Positions 1 through 13,012 of a DNA stretch of 64,000 nucleotides are shown in pieces. This DNA is from Wuchereria bancrofti. Its lineage: Eukaryota; Nematoda; Chromadorea; Rhabditida; Onchocercidae. The notes under the pieces were generated by a model. It did no database searches. It had not been told where the DNA came from and saw only the letters and a list, made by a program, of their open reading frames with translations. A program made the translations under genes and the position numbers. The stretch lies in NCBI GenBank assembly GCA_005281725.1, contig SSBO01000012.1, positions 771,651 through 835,650 on the forward strand, written 5' to 3'. Every line of letters begins with the position of its first letter. Within the stretch, counting starts at the first letter, position 1.

Positions 1-73
1 TTTTTTTTTCTTTTTTGCGAATTCAGTTATTTCGTATGAAATTAAAAATGTGTTTATATATTGCTTATTTTAG

Positions 74-3000
74 ATTAAGCAAGTGGATAGTAAAACCACA
101 GAATTGACAAGATACTTAGATGAAGCTGATAGCCGTCTGAAAGAAATAGTGCATTTGCCAGAGGAAGGCTCATTTGGAAATGTAGACCGGAAAAGAATCA
201 CGGATATGTTCGATTCATTCAGTTCCTTTCTAGCATCTTGTAAACAGCGTGTTATGGAAGTACGGCCTATTGTTCAAGCTGCACTTGATTCCCGTATTCA
301 CATTGATCAGGTATTTAATTTCAGTTTTTATTATTTTATATCTTTTATTTTTAGAAACTTTATTTCTAGAAATGCTTAATTTTTGCTTGGATTTAGTCTT
401 TTTGAAGTTCTAATTTGGTAGTCTTTTTTTTTTTTTTTATTTTATAAATTTAGGTGTATAATTGGGCTTTGCTTCACGCTAAAAGAAGTGATAATGAAAA
501 GGAGAAAGAAATGTTAGTTTCGAAATATCCGTCTACTGCTATTGCTCGTCTTCATGAGTATGTCGCTGTTAGTTCGACTGATTGCACAGTAAGTTTTGAT
601 TATAAATTATTTGCTACTATTAGGTTTTCAGATTTGAAATGAAGTTATATTTCTCATATTAATTTCTATATTGGTTTTTATTTCTCATGATGTAACCGAG
701 TAATAGCCGAGATGAATATTTCATATTTCATAGCTGAACGCAAATTGTCCAAATCAATTATTTGATGAAATTTATTTGTACCATTTAATTAATTAATTGA
801 TTCTTTCTTGTTTTATAAGTAAGAAAGAAATATTAATTTTATTGTTAGGTTCGACAGGAAATAGAAAAATTACTTTCGGATTGCGAAAAAGCCATTATGG
901 GTTTGGATCCTACACTCAAGATTTCCGATTTACGTTGCCAAATGAGCGCTAGCTCAAGTCAAGAAAGTGGTGATGGTACTGCGAGTCAGGAAGTTGGCGC
1001 TGTTGATTCATGCTTTAGTGGAGAAGCTGATTGTTCAATCATTGATTTATCGTTACCAAAAAGTCGTTGCTCTGATTTATCAGATTCAGTGTCTGATACA
1101 CCGATGGAGGTATATTCGGATGTGGAAGAAAGTTTTACTGTTGATTTGCGGAATGATTTAAATGGAACTGAACATTCTCGGCAACAGACAAGCCCAGCTC
1201 CAACTCAGTATGAAATTCCAATTTCAAAAGCAACTACTTCAACGGAACATCAGCAGCCGGTTGTTGTTTTTTACATTTTTTCATTTTCTTTTTTTTTTGT
1301 TTCTGTTTTCCATATATTTCTTCATATTTTGCTTCCATAACTATTTATTAGTCTGGTTATTCACATTATCCCTTCCTTTTTTTTTTGATTAGAAATTGAT
1401 TTTGCATATTTGTGGTATACACAGATTGAGTGTTCTAAAAGTTGTGTTTTAATTTTAAAATAACTTGATTTGCTGATATATGATATAAAAGTAGATGTAG
1501 ATGCATGCATGCATTTATTTTTAAACATTAGTTTCTTTGAACATTTAATTTGAAAGACAAATTCCTTAATGTTCTTTTTTTTCTATTTCAGGGACTAACA
1601 GAGTTGGAAGAAGTTCGATGGCGTCGCAATTCATGGGCACCATCGGTACATACCAGTCCATTGGAAATCATCGAGGAATCTGCAATTGGAGCTGCACCTG
1701 TAACCCTTAATATGACTAATAAAGTAAACTTTATATATATAATATATTCTTCTTTTGATCTTTTTATTATTGCCACTTCTACCTGAAAATCAATTGAAAA
1801 CCAATTTACCTATTTTCCGAAAAGTTACGTATAAAACATATTTGTGATAAATGAAAAACTGTTGAACTATTCTGATGAATTTACAAGACATTAAATGTTG
1901 TCTTGATATTTTATACTATATTACGTATTTTTATAGCAATAGTATTACGTATTTTTAATATTTCAACTTGTTGCACTATTTTAGGTGATTACATCAATGT
2001 CAACAAACACATTACACAAAAGATTGGATCAGCGTCGTTCTGCTAGTACTGTTCCATTACGTCTTCCAAATCCATTCCTGATAAACGGAGCTGCTCGTCC
2101 CGGATCAGCACGATTTGTTGTATCTCAGAAATCACGGCGTCCATTGATGAGAACTTCTAGTAGTGATTTTTTGGAAGAGGTATTGCTAAATTTTAGAAAA
2201 ACTTCAAAATATCTCCAGTTTTGCGGTGTTTATAACTGTAATAAATTTATTTTATAGGATTGTCGTTCAGCTCTAAGTGCTTTCCAGTTTCTGGATGATG
2301 ACTGTTGCAGCATAAGTGAATCATCACCTCAACCAGCTATCACATCAGGTTTTATACTTCTATTCTTGAATTGCTTTATTCATTCAAGGATGACAATTCA
2401 GTTAAAATACATAGCAATAACTACGGTTTATATAGCTTTTATAATGAGCATTTGGCTTTTTGCGGAACATTTCTGAATGATTAATTAATATTCCATAAAA
2501 TATACTGAATTTTGTGTTTTGTCAGCATTCTCAGCTTTGGATTTTTCGATGCGTTCCGAGCAGATAGATATGATACGAGATTGGCTAAGTCCGGCGAAAA
2601 CAAGTGATGCGAATTTCAGAATTGAATGTACTGTTGTACGGGATTTGCTCGATTCGGAAATTGATTATGTCAGTGCTTTAAGGCTTGTCGTTCAGGTACG
2701 TTTTAATTAGCAACGTTTTAGATGAATTTTTAAAATAAATTTGAAATTTTCCATATTAATTTCATTTTTTACTACCATTGTCAATTTAGTAAAAAATCCA
2801 TGCTTCATTTGTAGTCCAAGATTTGTTTGATATTAATGTCAAAATGCGAACTTATTGTTGAATGATTGTGTGTTGTTGTTATTAGAATGAATCATACTGG
2901 ATGGTTATCAGGAATATATGCTATTTTTTTATATTTTCCAGGATTTCATGCCGGAAATGGCTCGAGTTGATATCCCGAGTGCACTTCGTGGCAAAAAATC

Positions 3001-5914
3001 ATGTATTTTTGGAAATATCGAGAAACTTTTTCAGTTCCATGCTCATTCATTTTTGCCTCAGCTGATTTCACGATTGAGGTAAAAAAAGTTTTAACTATAA
3101 AAGTGTTGAATAAATATTATATTGTTAATGATATAATGATATTCTGAAACTTTGGCAAATATTCAAATATCCTTTGTTTGTAGATTTCGTTGTGCTGATG
3201 AATCAGTTTCAATGACAACTGGACGATTATTTCTCGACAATCTTAGCTATTTTGAATTGTATGCATTGTATGCAAAAAATAAACCTAAATCTGATCAATT
3301 GATGCGTGAAGCTGGACATAAATTTTTTAGTTCTGTACAGGTTGGTAGGATAATTTTTTTTTTTTTTTTTTAAATAGTTGTCAATTTTCGAATCCATATT
3401 TGGCATTTTTTTTATTGGTTTTAAGAGATTTTACTTTTTGTTTTTCGAAGTATTCCTTTTTACATACTTATTTTTTTTTTCAATGCAATTTTGCAGAGCA
3501 TGGCTGACTTATCACATTTATTAATTAAACCGATTGAAAGGATAGGAAAATATGCGCTTGCACTTCAGCAGCTTCTCAATGCTGCACCACCAAACAAAGT
3601 GGTTAGTGGTCACTGTCTTCTTGACAAACATTAAATATGTATATTTCTGTTAAAATTTCATTGCAGTTCCAAAGTGAAATTTCATCTTTCATTTTCTGCA
3701 CCTAACTGTTCATAATTTTTGTAGTGTAGATATTCAAAGTTTAGATTTAGTTTAATATTCCAATTAACTTTTTTTTAATTCTAGGAAGTTGTAGAGGTAT
3801 TGGAAAAAGTGGCTATGATAGTTGGACAGCAAATTCGTCGGGGTACTGATTTGTTAGCAATGGAACGAATAAGTAGTTGCGACTTGAATCTCAAAGAGCA
3901 AGGAAATTTGTTACGGCATGATACGATGTATGTCACTGAAAAACGTGGTTTACAATCTAAGAAACGTGTACGAAACGTATTCCTATTCGAGAATTGTGTT
4001 GTCCTTACAAAACCGAAATTATCTCGATCATGGCGAGGAAATACATTTGATGAGCTGAAATATAAAAGTAGTATACAGGTATTTCAATTTTTTTCTTTTA
4101 TTTCTCTTTTTGTTATTCATTCAATCAATTGGTAATTTCTGCTTCATAATTTCGAAATCTCGATCTGTTTCTTGCAGTTCATTTTTTGTCAATCTGTAAT
4201 CTTAATTAAGGAATAGCGAAATTAAATATCTAATAGTTAGAGCATACAAGTTAGTTATTGTTAATTAATGTTAATAAGAACTAGATAGATTTGAATGAAA
4301 TTCGAAATCAATATGTCTAGTAAATTGAATTTCCTCTCTGACCTTTATTTTTAATATTTAAATGGAAAGTTTATTGGACAGCGAAGTTTTCTTTTTTTTG
4401 TAGCTTTCATAAATTTTACCTTATTTTTTCTCTGGTTTCAGTAAGATATTGGTTGAAATATTTATCAGTTTTATGATTCTGTAGTGAATTAAATGAAATA
4501 AAATTATTTCATTTAAGATGACTGACTGCGGCTTAACAGAAATGGTGAAAGATTCAAAAGTTAAATTTGAATTATGGTTTCGAAAGCAGAAAAATTCATT
4601 CACATATGTAATGGAGGTAAAACTTTGGCAATTTTCAGGATTTATTTATTTTCCTAGCTTTTTTTTCTTATAATAAGATACAATTATTTAATTTCATATA
4701 TTTCAGTCACAAACAGCAAGTATTCGTGATGCTTGGGTTGAAGATATTCGTAATATTCTTTGGAATCAAGCAATTCGAAGTCGTGAAAAGAATATTCGTG
4801 AAAAGGCAAATATGGGCATTGAGTTACATTCCTCGTATATTCATTTAGGACCACGCGCTACGGTTAGTAATATGTCTATTTGTTGTAGAAGTGGGGGATA
4901 TATATATATGATAAGATGATTGAGATGTATCTTGATAATGAGATATGATGTACCTGATGCTGAATCAAAAAGCTGTTTAAATTCCTGTTTCAAAAAAAAG
5001 TATTGAAAAATCAAAAAGATATTGAAGGAACTAAGCTAATTAATCTTGTAAAAATTTTGTTCACATCCACTAAAGATTGAAGGTCGAGATATTATTGTCT
5101 GATCAGTGGAATTAGTTTATTTGAAATTTCTCTTATTTACTAATATATATATATATATTAGTAATGAATGTTTTTAATTGTTGCTATCAAACAAATGAGG
5201 ATATATCAGTGCTTATTGAATTGTACAGGTTTAATATCCTGTTCAAAATTTAGGAAAATCTGGACAGAATTTTTTCCATCATTTTTTTTTTTTCTATTGT
5301 AGCTTAGTGGATTGCGTGATTTTGGTTTTGTGGAAGGTACTCGACGACCATGCTCACTAATATCATTAACAGCTTCATCATGTTCAAGTTCAAATAATTT
5401 AGGACGAGTACAAGGTAACATTTATTTACATACTTCTAGAAATTTCATTTATGTTAGATGAAAGTAGACTAGAAATAAATTGTGCATTATCAGATCCCAT
5501 AGATCATTTTACTGTTTCCATAATTTTTTGGAATTTATTGAGGCATTTAGATTAGATTCCATGACATATATATATGGCATTTTCTCCATACAGAGGAACA
5601 AATTAGTAAAAATAGAGAGTTTTTTTTTTTAATTTTTACACGAGGCAATTAGAGTAATTCTCTTTATAAATGGCTAAGAGATTTCTTATCGAGTATACTT
5701 TTGTATTCTGAGCGAATTGGGTATTTTTTTTTTAGCAGGAAGGGGTACATGCGAAATTAGCGGTGATCTTTGTCGGGTGGAAGAAGGTGATGAATGGGAA
5801 AGTATGCACGAATCCAGTCCAACTGTCAAGTATGCAGAAAGCACACTTCCACGTTTTCGAGCTCCACCACCACCAAACCTGAATCAGTGTAATAATAAGA
5901 GTGTCAACCAATGA
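74..5914 (+). CDS. RhoGEF (DH-PH) protein, Puratrophin-1/PLEKHG4-like, 5' end outside window
   Basis: Exchange factor expected to load GTP onto a Rho-family GTPase at membranes or the cytoskeleton. Fifteen in-phase exons: 74-310, 454-588, 849-1259, 1592-1723, 1985-2179, 2258-2348, 2526-2695, 2942-3078, 3184-3340, 3497-3601, 3785-4078, 4518-4616, 4707-4862, 5303-5414, 5736-5914 (TGA), about 869 visible residues. The first exon opens at an acceptor with no start, so the gene begins upstream. Residues 1-160 are helical and spectrin-like. Residues 200-420 are Ser/Thr-rich and low complexity. The DH domain spans about 425-600, with the core LIKPIERIGKYALALQQLL. The PH domain spans about 620-755, with GLTEMVKDSKVKFELWFRK and a C-terminal helix DAWVEDIRNILWNQ. 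That GLTE...FE(L/I)WFR...LW(N/R)QA pattern is what I recall of PLEKHG4/Puratrophin/ARHGEF40 proteins. The C-terminus is a short proline-rich tail. The 1259 donor (GTTGTT) is weak. Dbs/MCF2-type GEFs are the alternative family. Confidence 0.87.
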
Positions 5915-7381
5915 TTCATCCAAGATAATTGTTTTTCTCATTGGTGCTGTAATTATTTTATCTCCCATATTCTATTATCTTTTTTTCTTTTGTATGCATA
6001 GTGATATTATTCTATTGTTTTTGTTATTAAATTCCAGGTTGTCATAAGAGATTTAGTCATTCAGACAATCATTCTCAATCTTTTATGCTCTGTGAATGCC
6101 ATCTACATGCATGATATATGTCACCATCACATATTCAAATTTGCCAAGATTTATAGTTTTATTGCAGAATCCCAGTACTGCATAAACTTTAAAAGCCTTT
6201 CACCGACTGATTGCCGTTGAATAAAAATTATGTCCTTATTACCTTAATTAAACAAATTATAGCTCAATTGTAACTTAACGACTGAATCTGTAGGATAACT
6301 GAATTTATCAACTTTTCTTATTTTTCTAAATTTACATAATATTCAATGGCGAATAGGAAAAAAAAAGTCTACTCACTCCATCTGGTTTACCGGTTTGTTT
6401 GTTCCACATAAACAATTATTGCAGGTGCTTTACATAATTTCAAGTATCCTTCTATGCTTGCCTTACTGTGCTTAATTGAGCTTTACTTTCTCGTTCTTTC
6501 TTTTGATGAGCGGTCTATACTTCATGTAAAAGATACTGTAAACAATTCCCTAATTAATAAACAAACATTGATGAATTTGAAAAATGCTGGAGGATAGTCT
6601 TCAATGTGACTTTACGGAAAATTTATGAAAATATGAAATGTACGTGGTGCAAGATAACAAAATTCTAGCTTAGAGAGAATAAGTTGAATGATGAATTAGT
6701 AATTAGTTATGAATCCCTATTAACATGCACTTCCAAAATATTTATTGTCACTGAATGATAATGAAAAACTGTAGTAAATGGAAATTTCAAATGATAATGT
6801 GTGGGACAGCATCATTTTCTCTCAGAGGGGAAAGTATAGTGTCTTTTTTTTTGAATAAATTTCAACCCTGATGATTTTCCTCTTGTTTACAGCCGTTTTT
6901 TTTTTCAGTTAAATAATAGAAATTTATATACAGCGTGGTTTGGAACCAAGATGAATACATAAATAAAATGAGATCACAGTGGACAACTCGACAAATTATA
7001 GCAGCGTATGTGAAACATGAAAAAATCCATTGAATCCTCTCCATTTCCTCATGCCTACTTCTACACAATACGTTTCCTTCATCAAATTAAAATTAGCTGA
7101 TTTCAACAAAAAATGTGTTTGTTAAAGTAGATTTAATCTCGAATACAATTCAAAACTGTCTCAATTCAAAATGTATAGGATTAAATAGCAACATCCAGCA
7201 AGTCTTAATTATAAAATGAGGAAATGATGGAGTAAGATTCATCATGTTGGACATGATATAAAGAAAGCCGATTAATGAAACAGTTACCGGCATAAAGAAA
7301 AAAAAATTGAATCATTCAATCAATAAAAGATTTATGAATTTATACAAAATAAAAATAAACTTGTATTTCTATCAATAACGG
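5915..7381. other. Convergent intergenic region, 3' UTRs only
   Basis: AT-rich DNA between the stops of the RhoGEF (+) and NF-YC (-) genes. Short open frames here have no splice-compatible partners and no recognisable family. I see no RNA gene or mobile element. Confidence 0.6.
6220..6225 (+). terminator. Candidate poly(A) signal of the RhoGEF gene
   Basis: AATAAA about 305 nt past the RhoGEF stop codon, in non-coding AT-rich DNA before the convergent NF-YC gene. The position fits a nematode 3' UTR, but other A-rich hexamers exist nearby and no cleavage site can be shown. Confidence 0.35.
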
Positions 7382-9979
7382 CTATGATGATGGAGGAAGT
7401 TGAACCTGAAACTGCTGTATGTTGCCTTCCGGCAAATTCAGTGCAATCAATTGAATGGGTTGGTTACCCGTACCTATAGGTAGCTGTATCGGTTGTCCAA
7501 TTTGAGTAGCTTGTACAACTGAACCTGTTGCTAATGCTCCATCTGAGGATCCAACCTAAATAAAAACTATCAATCTGTAGAAAAAACAAAGTAGAAGTAA
7601 ACTTGTATTTCCATCAATTTCATCCAAAACAAATTCCCATCCGTAAATTTGCGGTAATATGATTTTTACTGACAAAAATTTTCAACAGAACCACTATTAC
7701 AAGAGAATAAAACAAAATGAAATAGAATAAGGAAAGAAAAATAACTTTTCAGATACCTGTAAAACATATTGAACATTCCCATTGGTAGATATCACATTGC
7801 TGGCATCTGCAACAACTGCTTGTACTTCTTCAGATTGCTCTTGCTGTAGCATAAAAAAAAACGTTATTGAAAGGGAAAAAAAGCTGATTTAATTTCCATC
7901 TTTTAAACCAAAAAATTGACAATCACCGAGTACGAATTTCGAAGACATTTATATAGCTTCAAAGTTTGATTTCATCCGGAACTTTTTAAAAACCAAGATC
8001 CGGTCTCTAATCAATGCTAGAAATAGAGTTAGACTATCACAGATTAATGACAAATTCTTGTTACTAAACTGAGCAAACTAAAATGACATATGATCTTAGT
8101 TTGTTCATGAGGTAGCCAATATAAGCAAACTGATACAGGTACTAAAGGTGAAATCCTTATTAAAAACTACTGGAGAGGAACTTTCTGGTAATTTGTTACT
8201 ACTCTAATTTTACTTCCTTTTTATGATTTCTACCTCATGATAACATATAATTCAAGACTGAAATAACTAGAAATTGAATCTATTTTAGAATTAGACAAGA
8301 GCAATCTACGAATAATTTCAATAAAATTGCTGAAAAATCACAAGTGGAAGCTATAAGATATCGATTCAGCTATACATATGAGCATGATTAGATAAATCAA
8401 TAATAATAATAATAAATAGATGGGATCAAACAAAAAGTAACCCACATGACTGCTGGTCTGCAATGGCCACCTAGGATCTTCTCGTGGAACGATGTCAATC
8501 AAAAAATCGAACATATCGTTCCTGTAAGGAAAAGTATTATCTTACAAACTTAAAAAATATCAAAATTAGATTTTCAAAATATATACTCTTAAAGTGCGCA
8601 AATTCTATACTAGGCAATAACGTAAAAAAGGGAAAAAGTTACCAAAAAAAAAAAAATTATAGAAATAGGAAAAAAGTAATACCTGGCTATAGCCTGAGAA
8701 ATATCCGACTTTTGCAGTGTTTTTCGCTTATTATCTTCCGTATGTTTCCAAGCACTTAACGTCAATTCTTCAACAAAGATTTCTGATGCTTTTGCAAGTA
8801 AAATGGGAGTTTCTGAGCCAATCATCTGAAAAATATAAAAGAATTGCAAAAGTGAATATGTCAGTCGATGAGTTCGTCATTCATTGATCATGGAATTCTA
8901 GCACTTGATTTTCATAGTTATATGAATGATAATAACAGATAAAATGCTGCTAAATCATAAAACTATCGAGAACATCTTGCATTTTTGTCCACTAATCCGT
9001 AATACTTTTAGCTAAAAGATGAACTTATAGGAAATATTTATGAAAAATGAAATATGATTAAAGGTATAGTCTTCGTTCACTGCTATAGACAGTCTAAAGC
9101 AGAAAAAAGTAATCAGACTTGCCATTCGTTTAACATCATCATCTAACTTCATGATTTTTTTTATTCTCGCCAAGGGTAATTGCAATTCTTGATGACGGCT
9201 TGCTTCACGTAATGTTTTCTGCATTGCAGTAACAACGGGATGTATTAAATTTTTAAAGCTATCAGATTCAATATTTAGTCTTCATTTTAAAACTATTTAG
9301 AAGTCAAACAAACAAGTAAAGTCATCTATCTAGATAATGCATTTGCCCCTACAAGTTTTCTCGAGAAGTATTTTTAAATTTCACTAGTATTTTGATAACA
9401 TAAGTTTTAACGTGAACTCCACAAAACAAATCTTTAAGAATTGTAGGGCAAGTCATACAAGATTTCCTAACAGAGTTAATTTAAATATTAAAAATGAACT
9501 AACTGGATCAATTGCGTCGATTTTTGCACGAATACGAGACCAAAATGAAGCAATTTCCTGATCTATATCATAAATACCACCTTCTCTACTAAACTGTAGT
9601 TCATCATTTCCTTCCTCCTGAAAAAAAGAAATAAAAAGGAGTGAAATTCAAATGCAGCTAGCATCTTAAGATATGGTACGATTAAAACAGATATCAATAA
9701 TACAGATACTTCACTCAATTACTGTTCTGCTAAATAATGAAAAAAAAAAAGAAAAAAGAGTTCTTTGCCCATTTAACTTATATATTACAATTGACAATAA
9801 AAGATATCACTGATACAAATATTAGAAAAGGAAAAATGATAACGAAGCGAGAAAAAAACCTGTGAAATGGATCGATCAACCTGAATAAAATGTGTCTTAT
9901 CATTCTCCATTATTTTTCGTATGAACAATCCACCATTAATAATTTGTTGTTGATGATGATGTTGGCCATTTGTTGTCAT
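7382..9979 (-). CDS. nfyc-1: Nuclear transcription factor Y subunit gamma (NF-YC / HAP5)
   Basis: Histone-fold subunit that pairs with NF-YB and then NF-YA to bind CCAAT boxes in the nucleus. Seven exons read on the minus strand: 9979-9860, 9617-9504, 9218-9123, 8825-8683, 8521-8446, 7843-7757, 7555-7382 (TAG), giving 269 residues. The N-terminus is His/Gln-rich. The histone fold lies at about residues 92-170: [17 protein letters not shown], then the [16 protein letters not shown] helix, [20 protein letters not shown], and the diagnostic [12 protein letters not shown] end of NF-YC. The C-terminus is Gln-rich, hydrophobic and activation-domain-like. The start is the first in-frame ATG, 33 nt after a TTTTTCAG acceptor. 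The intron after exon 3 needs a GC donor (GCAAGT at 9122-9117); no GT donor keeps the frame. I use the acceptor at 9219 because the upstream AG would put the reading frame out of phase. Very secure family call. Confidence 0.93.
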
Positions 9980-10609
9980 TGATGACAAATAAATGACAAC
10001 TTTTGAATATTACTGAAAAAGCATTAAATATTAGAGATGAACATATGATAAAAAATAACTGTCTCATATCAGTGCAAGGAAAATTGAGAAAAGTTGAATC
10101 TATCTTTCTACTTAAATTATCTTATTTCACATCTAAGCCATTAACAGCTATTCATTAGCTAATTCAATCAATTACATCCTCAATCAGATCTTTTCAATTA
10201 ATCAATCAATCAGCCTTTTTCAACAAAATATGATACTTTTTCTTTTCTTAACTACCTAGCTATGATACATCTCTTTCTTTTTTTTAAATTTAGAAATAAG
10301 AAAGCACTGTGAAATTAAGTGAATTATTTTTGAAGAATAAAGAAAATAATAGCATTCAAAGAAAAAAAACAAAAAGTTGGATAAATTATATGGGTAAAAT
10401 AAATGGATATATTTTGGGTTAATAAATAAAGGTATGGGAAGTAAGAGAGTGGGTAGTTACCTGAAATAAACATGATAATGTCGAATGATGTGACGAAAGC
10501 ATCCAATTACTTTCTGTCGTACAATCATTAGGTCATCAGTCAGTAACTACTTACAGTAATCATATCTTCGTGGTAAGATCTATCGAGAGATTTTATGTTC
10601 TTTCAAATT
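9980..10609. other. NF-YC 5' flank
   Basis: Upstream region of NF-YC. The acceptor TTTTTCAG ends at 10013 on the minus strand, 33 nt before the ATG, so the mRNA may begin there by spliced-leader addition. The rest is AT-rich with no recognisable gene. Confidence 0.45.
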
Positions 10610-11022
10610 TTCAGAAAGTCTTCCGACTCTTAAAAACTCCTTTAAACTCTCAGAAACTCTTTCAGACTCGCAGAGACTCTTTTAGACCCTTAGAAACTCT
10701 TATAAACTCTCAGAGACTCTTTCAGACTCTCAGAGACTCTTTCAGACTCGCAGAGACTCTTTTACATCCTTAGAAACTCTTTTAAACTTTCAGAAAGTCT
10801 TTTAAACTTTTATTAAAAGAAAAATTAATGTTATTATCATTTGTTCGCAGAGACTTTTTTAGACCCTCAGAAATTCTTTTAAACTCTCAGAGACTCTTTC
10901 AAACTCTCAGAAACTCTTTCAGACTCGCAGAGACTTTTTTAGACCCCCAGAAACTCTTTTAAACTCTCAGAAAGTCTTTTAAACTTTTATTAAAAGAAAA
11001 ATTAATGTTATTATCATTTGTT
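10610..11022. repeat. Minisatellite of about 20 bp (two 10-bp halves) with about 180-bp higher-order duplication
   Basis: Tandem units of the form (C/T)AGAGACTCTTT(T/C)AGACTCT/G, built from 10-bp half-units with a conserved (A/G)ACTCTT core, run from about 10610 to 10800. A different element then follows: TTAAAC..TTATTAAAAG and the AAAATTAATGTTATTATCAT stretch. The whole arrangement recurs at about 10847-11022, so the array has two periodic levels. It lies about 0.6 kb upstream of NF-YC. It can be read as ORFs on the plus strand only because the repeat lacks stops; I do not treat it as coding. Confidence 0.85.
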
Positions 11023-11620
11023 TGTTATGCAGTTCTATGATACTATAAACATGTCATATTACTGGGATATATCGGGACTATCGGGACAATTCTTTCCAGA
11101 GGTTAATTAACAAGAATAAAACTTACAGAAATTTTTTAAAACTTTTCAACAAAACAAAATCTCAAATTTAAACTTCTTAAGCTTTCTAACAAATTCATTG
11201 CTTATCTTCATTTCAAATATAAAAAGTCATATATATGCTTTATATTAAAACATATAAAAATTTATACTTTCTTCCTTTCTTTTAATTATTTGCATTAAAC
11301 AAAAACATATATATCAGAATTACTTTAAATTTAAAAAAGAAGAAGCAAGAAAAGATAAAATATCAATCAAAATTGCTCATCAATTGCTAAAACATATATG
11401 ACGTTTCATTTTTGAAATAAAAATAAACAAATAATGAAATTGTTACTTTTTTTTTGTTTTTGATTAGCAATCTAAGTAATCATTGTTTTCATGATATATC
11501 TATCAAATGCTTTGTATTCTTTTTCATCTAATACTGTTGAAGCAAAAATAATTTAAGTCAAAATTGCTATTCTTTTAAAATTTTATTTGTCTTTCACATT
11601 TGGAACAAATGACAACTGTA

Positions 11621-11898
11621 ATGATTGATTTATATATTCAATTATAATTGTAGTAATGATGACAATGATTATTTTATCAACTTAGATCTGATGATTGATT
11701 AATATATTCAAATATAATTATAAGATTGATAACAATGATTTTTTTTATCAACTTAAATCTAATGATTGATTTATGCATTCAGATATAATTGTAATAGTGA
11801 TAACAATGATTTTTGATTAACTTAGATCTGATGATTGATTAATATATTCAAATATAATTATAAGAAATGATAACAGTGATTATTATATCAACTTTTAA
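11621..11898. repeat. Tandem repeat, about 70-bp unit, four copies
   Basis: Four consecutive imperfect copies of a unit that starts ATGATTGATT(A/T)ATATATTCA, continues through ATATAATTATAAG...TGATAACAATGATT and ends TTATCAACTTAGATCTG. Odd and even copies share variants (TTTAT versus TTAAT after GATTGA), which suggests the array grew by doubling a dimer. Confidence 0.85.
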
Positions 11899-12778
11899 AA
11901 TAACATTTCATTAATGATTCATTTGCATTTACATATGCTACTAGTTGAATTGATTTTTACCGGATAAATGAAACCGGTAATTTATCTTCTTATAAAATTT
12001 AGTAAAATTTGTTAACTTTAGTTTTAGCGCAAAACTTCAAAGCGACAAATGTTAGCGGTATTAGCTAAATTACCTTTGTAAATATTAGTTTGCAAATGTC
12101 TGTTATATTTCTCTTACTTTCTTATTCGTTTTCTTTCTCTCTTTCTGAAAACCGGCTTTTTTTTGAGTTATTTTTTTATCTAATATTTTGTTAAAGATAT
12201 TTTGCGCCTATTTTATGTGTAATTTTAATTTGCTAATTTTTATGTGTAATTTCAAATTGGTTATATCATTAAAATTGAAAATGATATAAGACATAATTTT
12301 AGATTTATTAAAACAACTTGCTCCATTATTATTATTATTATTTTTCATTACCCATTTTGTATTTTATTTTTTGAGGATTATTTTTGTACTTTTAATTTTT
12401 TTAAATTGTATCATAATGTTTTTTTAATTAATTAATTGATTACATTGATCACTTTTTAATTAGATCAATGACATTCATTCTTTTAAATAATACAATGATC
12501 AAATTCGTATGACATTAATTGTAAAAATCAATTAACACAAATTATTGGTTGTAAAAAGAAATTGTTTTCATATGACACTGACATTTTCGCACTTTTATTA
12601 AAAAAGAAAAATATTTTTTTTCCAAAAAAAAAAAAAAGTTTTCCAGTTATGGTGATCATTCAATTCAGCAATTTCTATCTCTCATCATTTCATTCTCAAC
12701 CAGTCACTATTTATAATTGCTATTCCTTTCTTTTTTTTTTCAAAATCGATATGAGGGATTAGAATTTGATAAGTGTTA

Positions 12779-13012
12779 GTAATCAGTAATTGATTCCTAA
12801 CAATGATTATTTTATCAGTAATTCTACACCACATTTCTGTTTGTTTTACTATCAAGAAATATATCAGTAATTGATTTCTAACAATGATTATTTTATCAGT
12901 AATTCTATATCACATTTCTTTTTGTTTTACTATCAAGAAATATATCAGTAATTGATTTCTAACAATGATTATTTTGTAAGTAATTGGTTTCTAACAATGA
13001 TTATTTTATTTA
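12779..13012. repeat. Tandem repeat, about 81-bp unit, about 2.5-3 copies
   Basis: The unit ATCAGTAATTGATT(C/T)CTAACAATGATTATTTTATCAGTAATTCTA...CACATTTCT.TTTGTTTTACTATCAAGAAATAT occurs twice almost intact, followed by a shortened third copy. Within each unit ATCAGTAATT occurs twice, so it has internal substructure. Non-coding. Confidence 0.85.

Noticed and set aside
9219..9258. Longer start for NF-YC exon 3 using the acceptor ending at 9259
   Set aside because: It would enter in the wrong phase after exon 2; the acceptor CAATGCAG at 9221-9219 is in phase and gives the expected [12 protein letters not shown] context.
10570..10773. 67-codon ORF in the GACTCTTT minisatellite
   Set aside because: Periodic peptide from a 20-bp repeat shifting frame over 60 bp; no start context or conservation argument.
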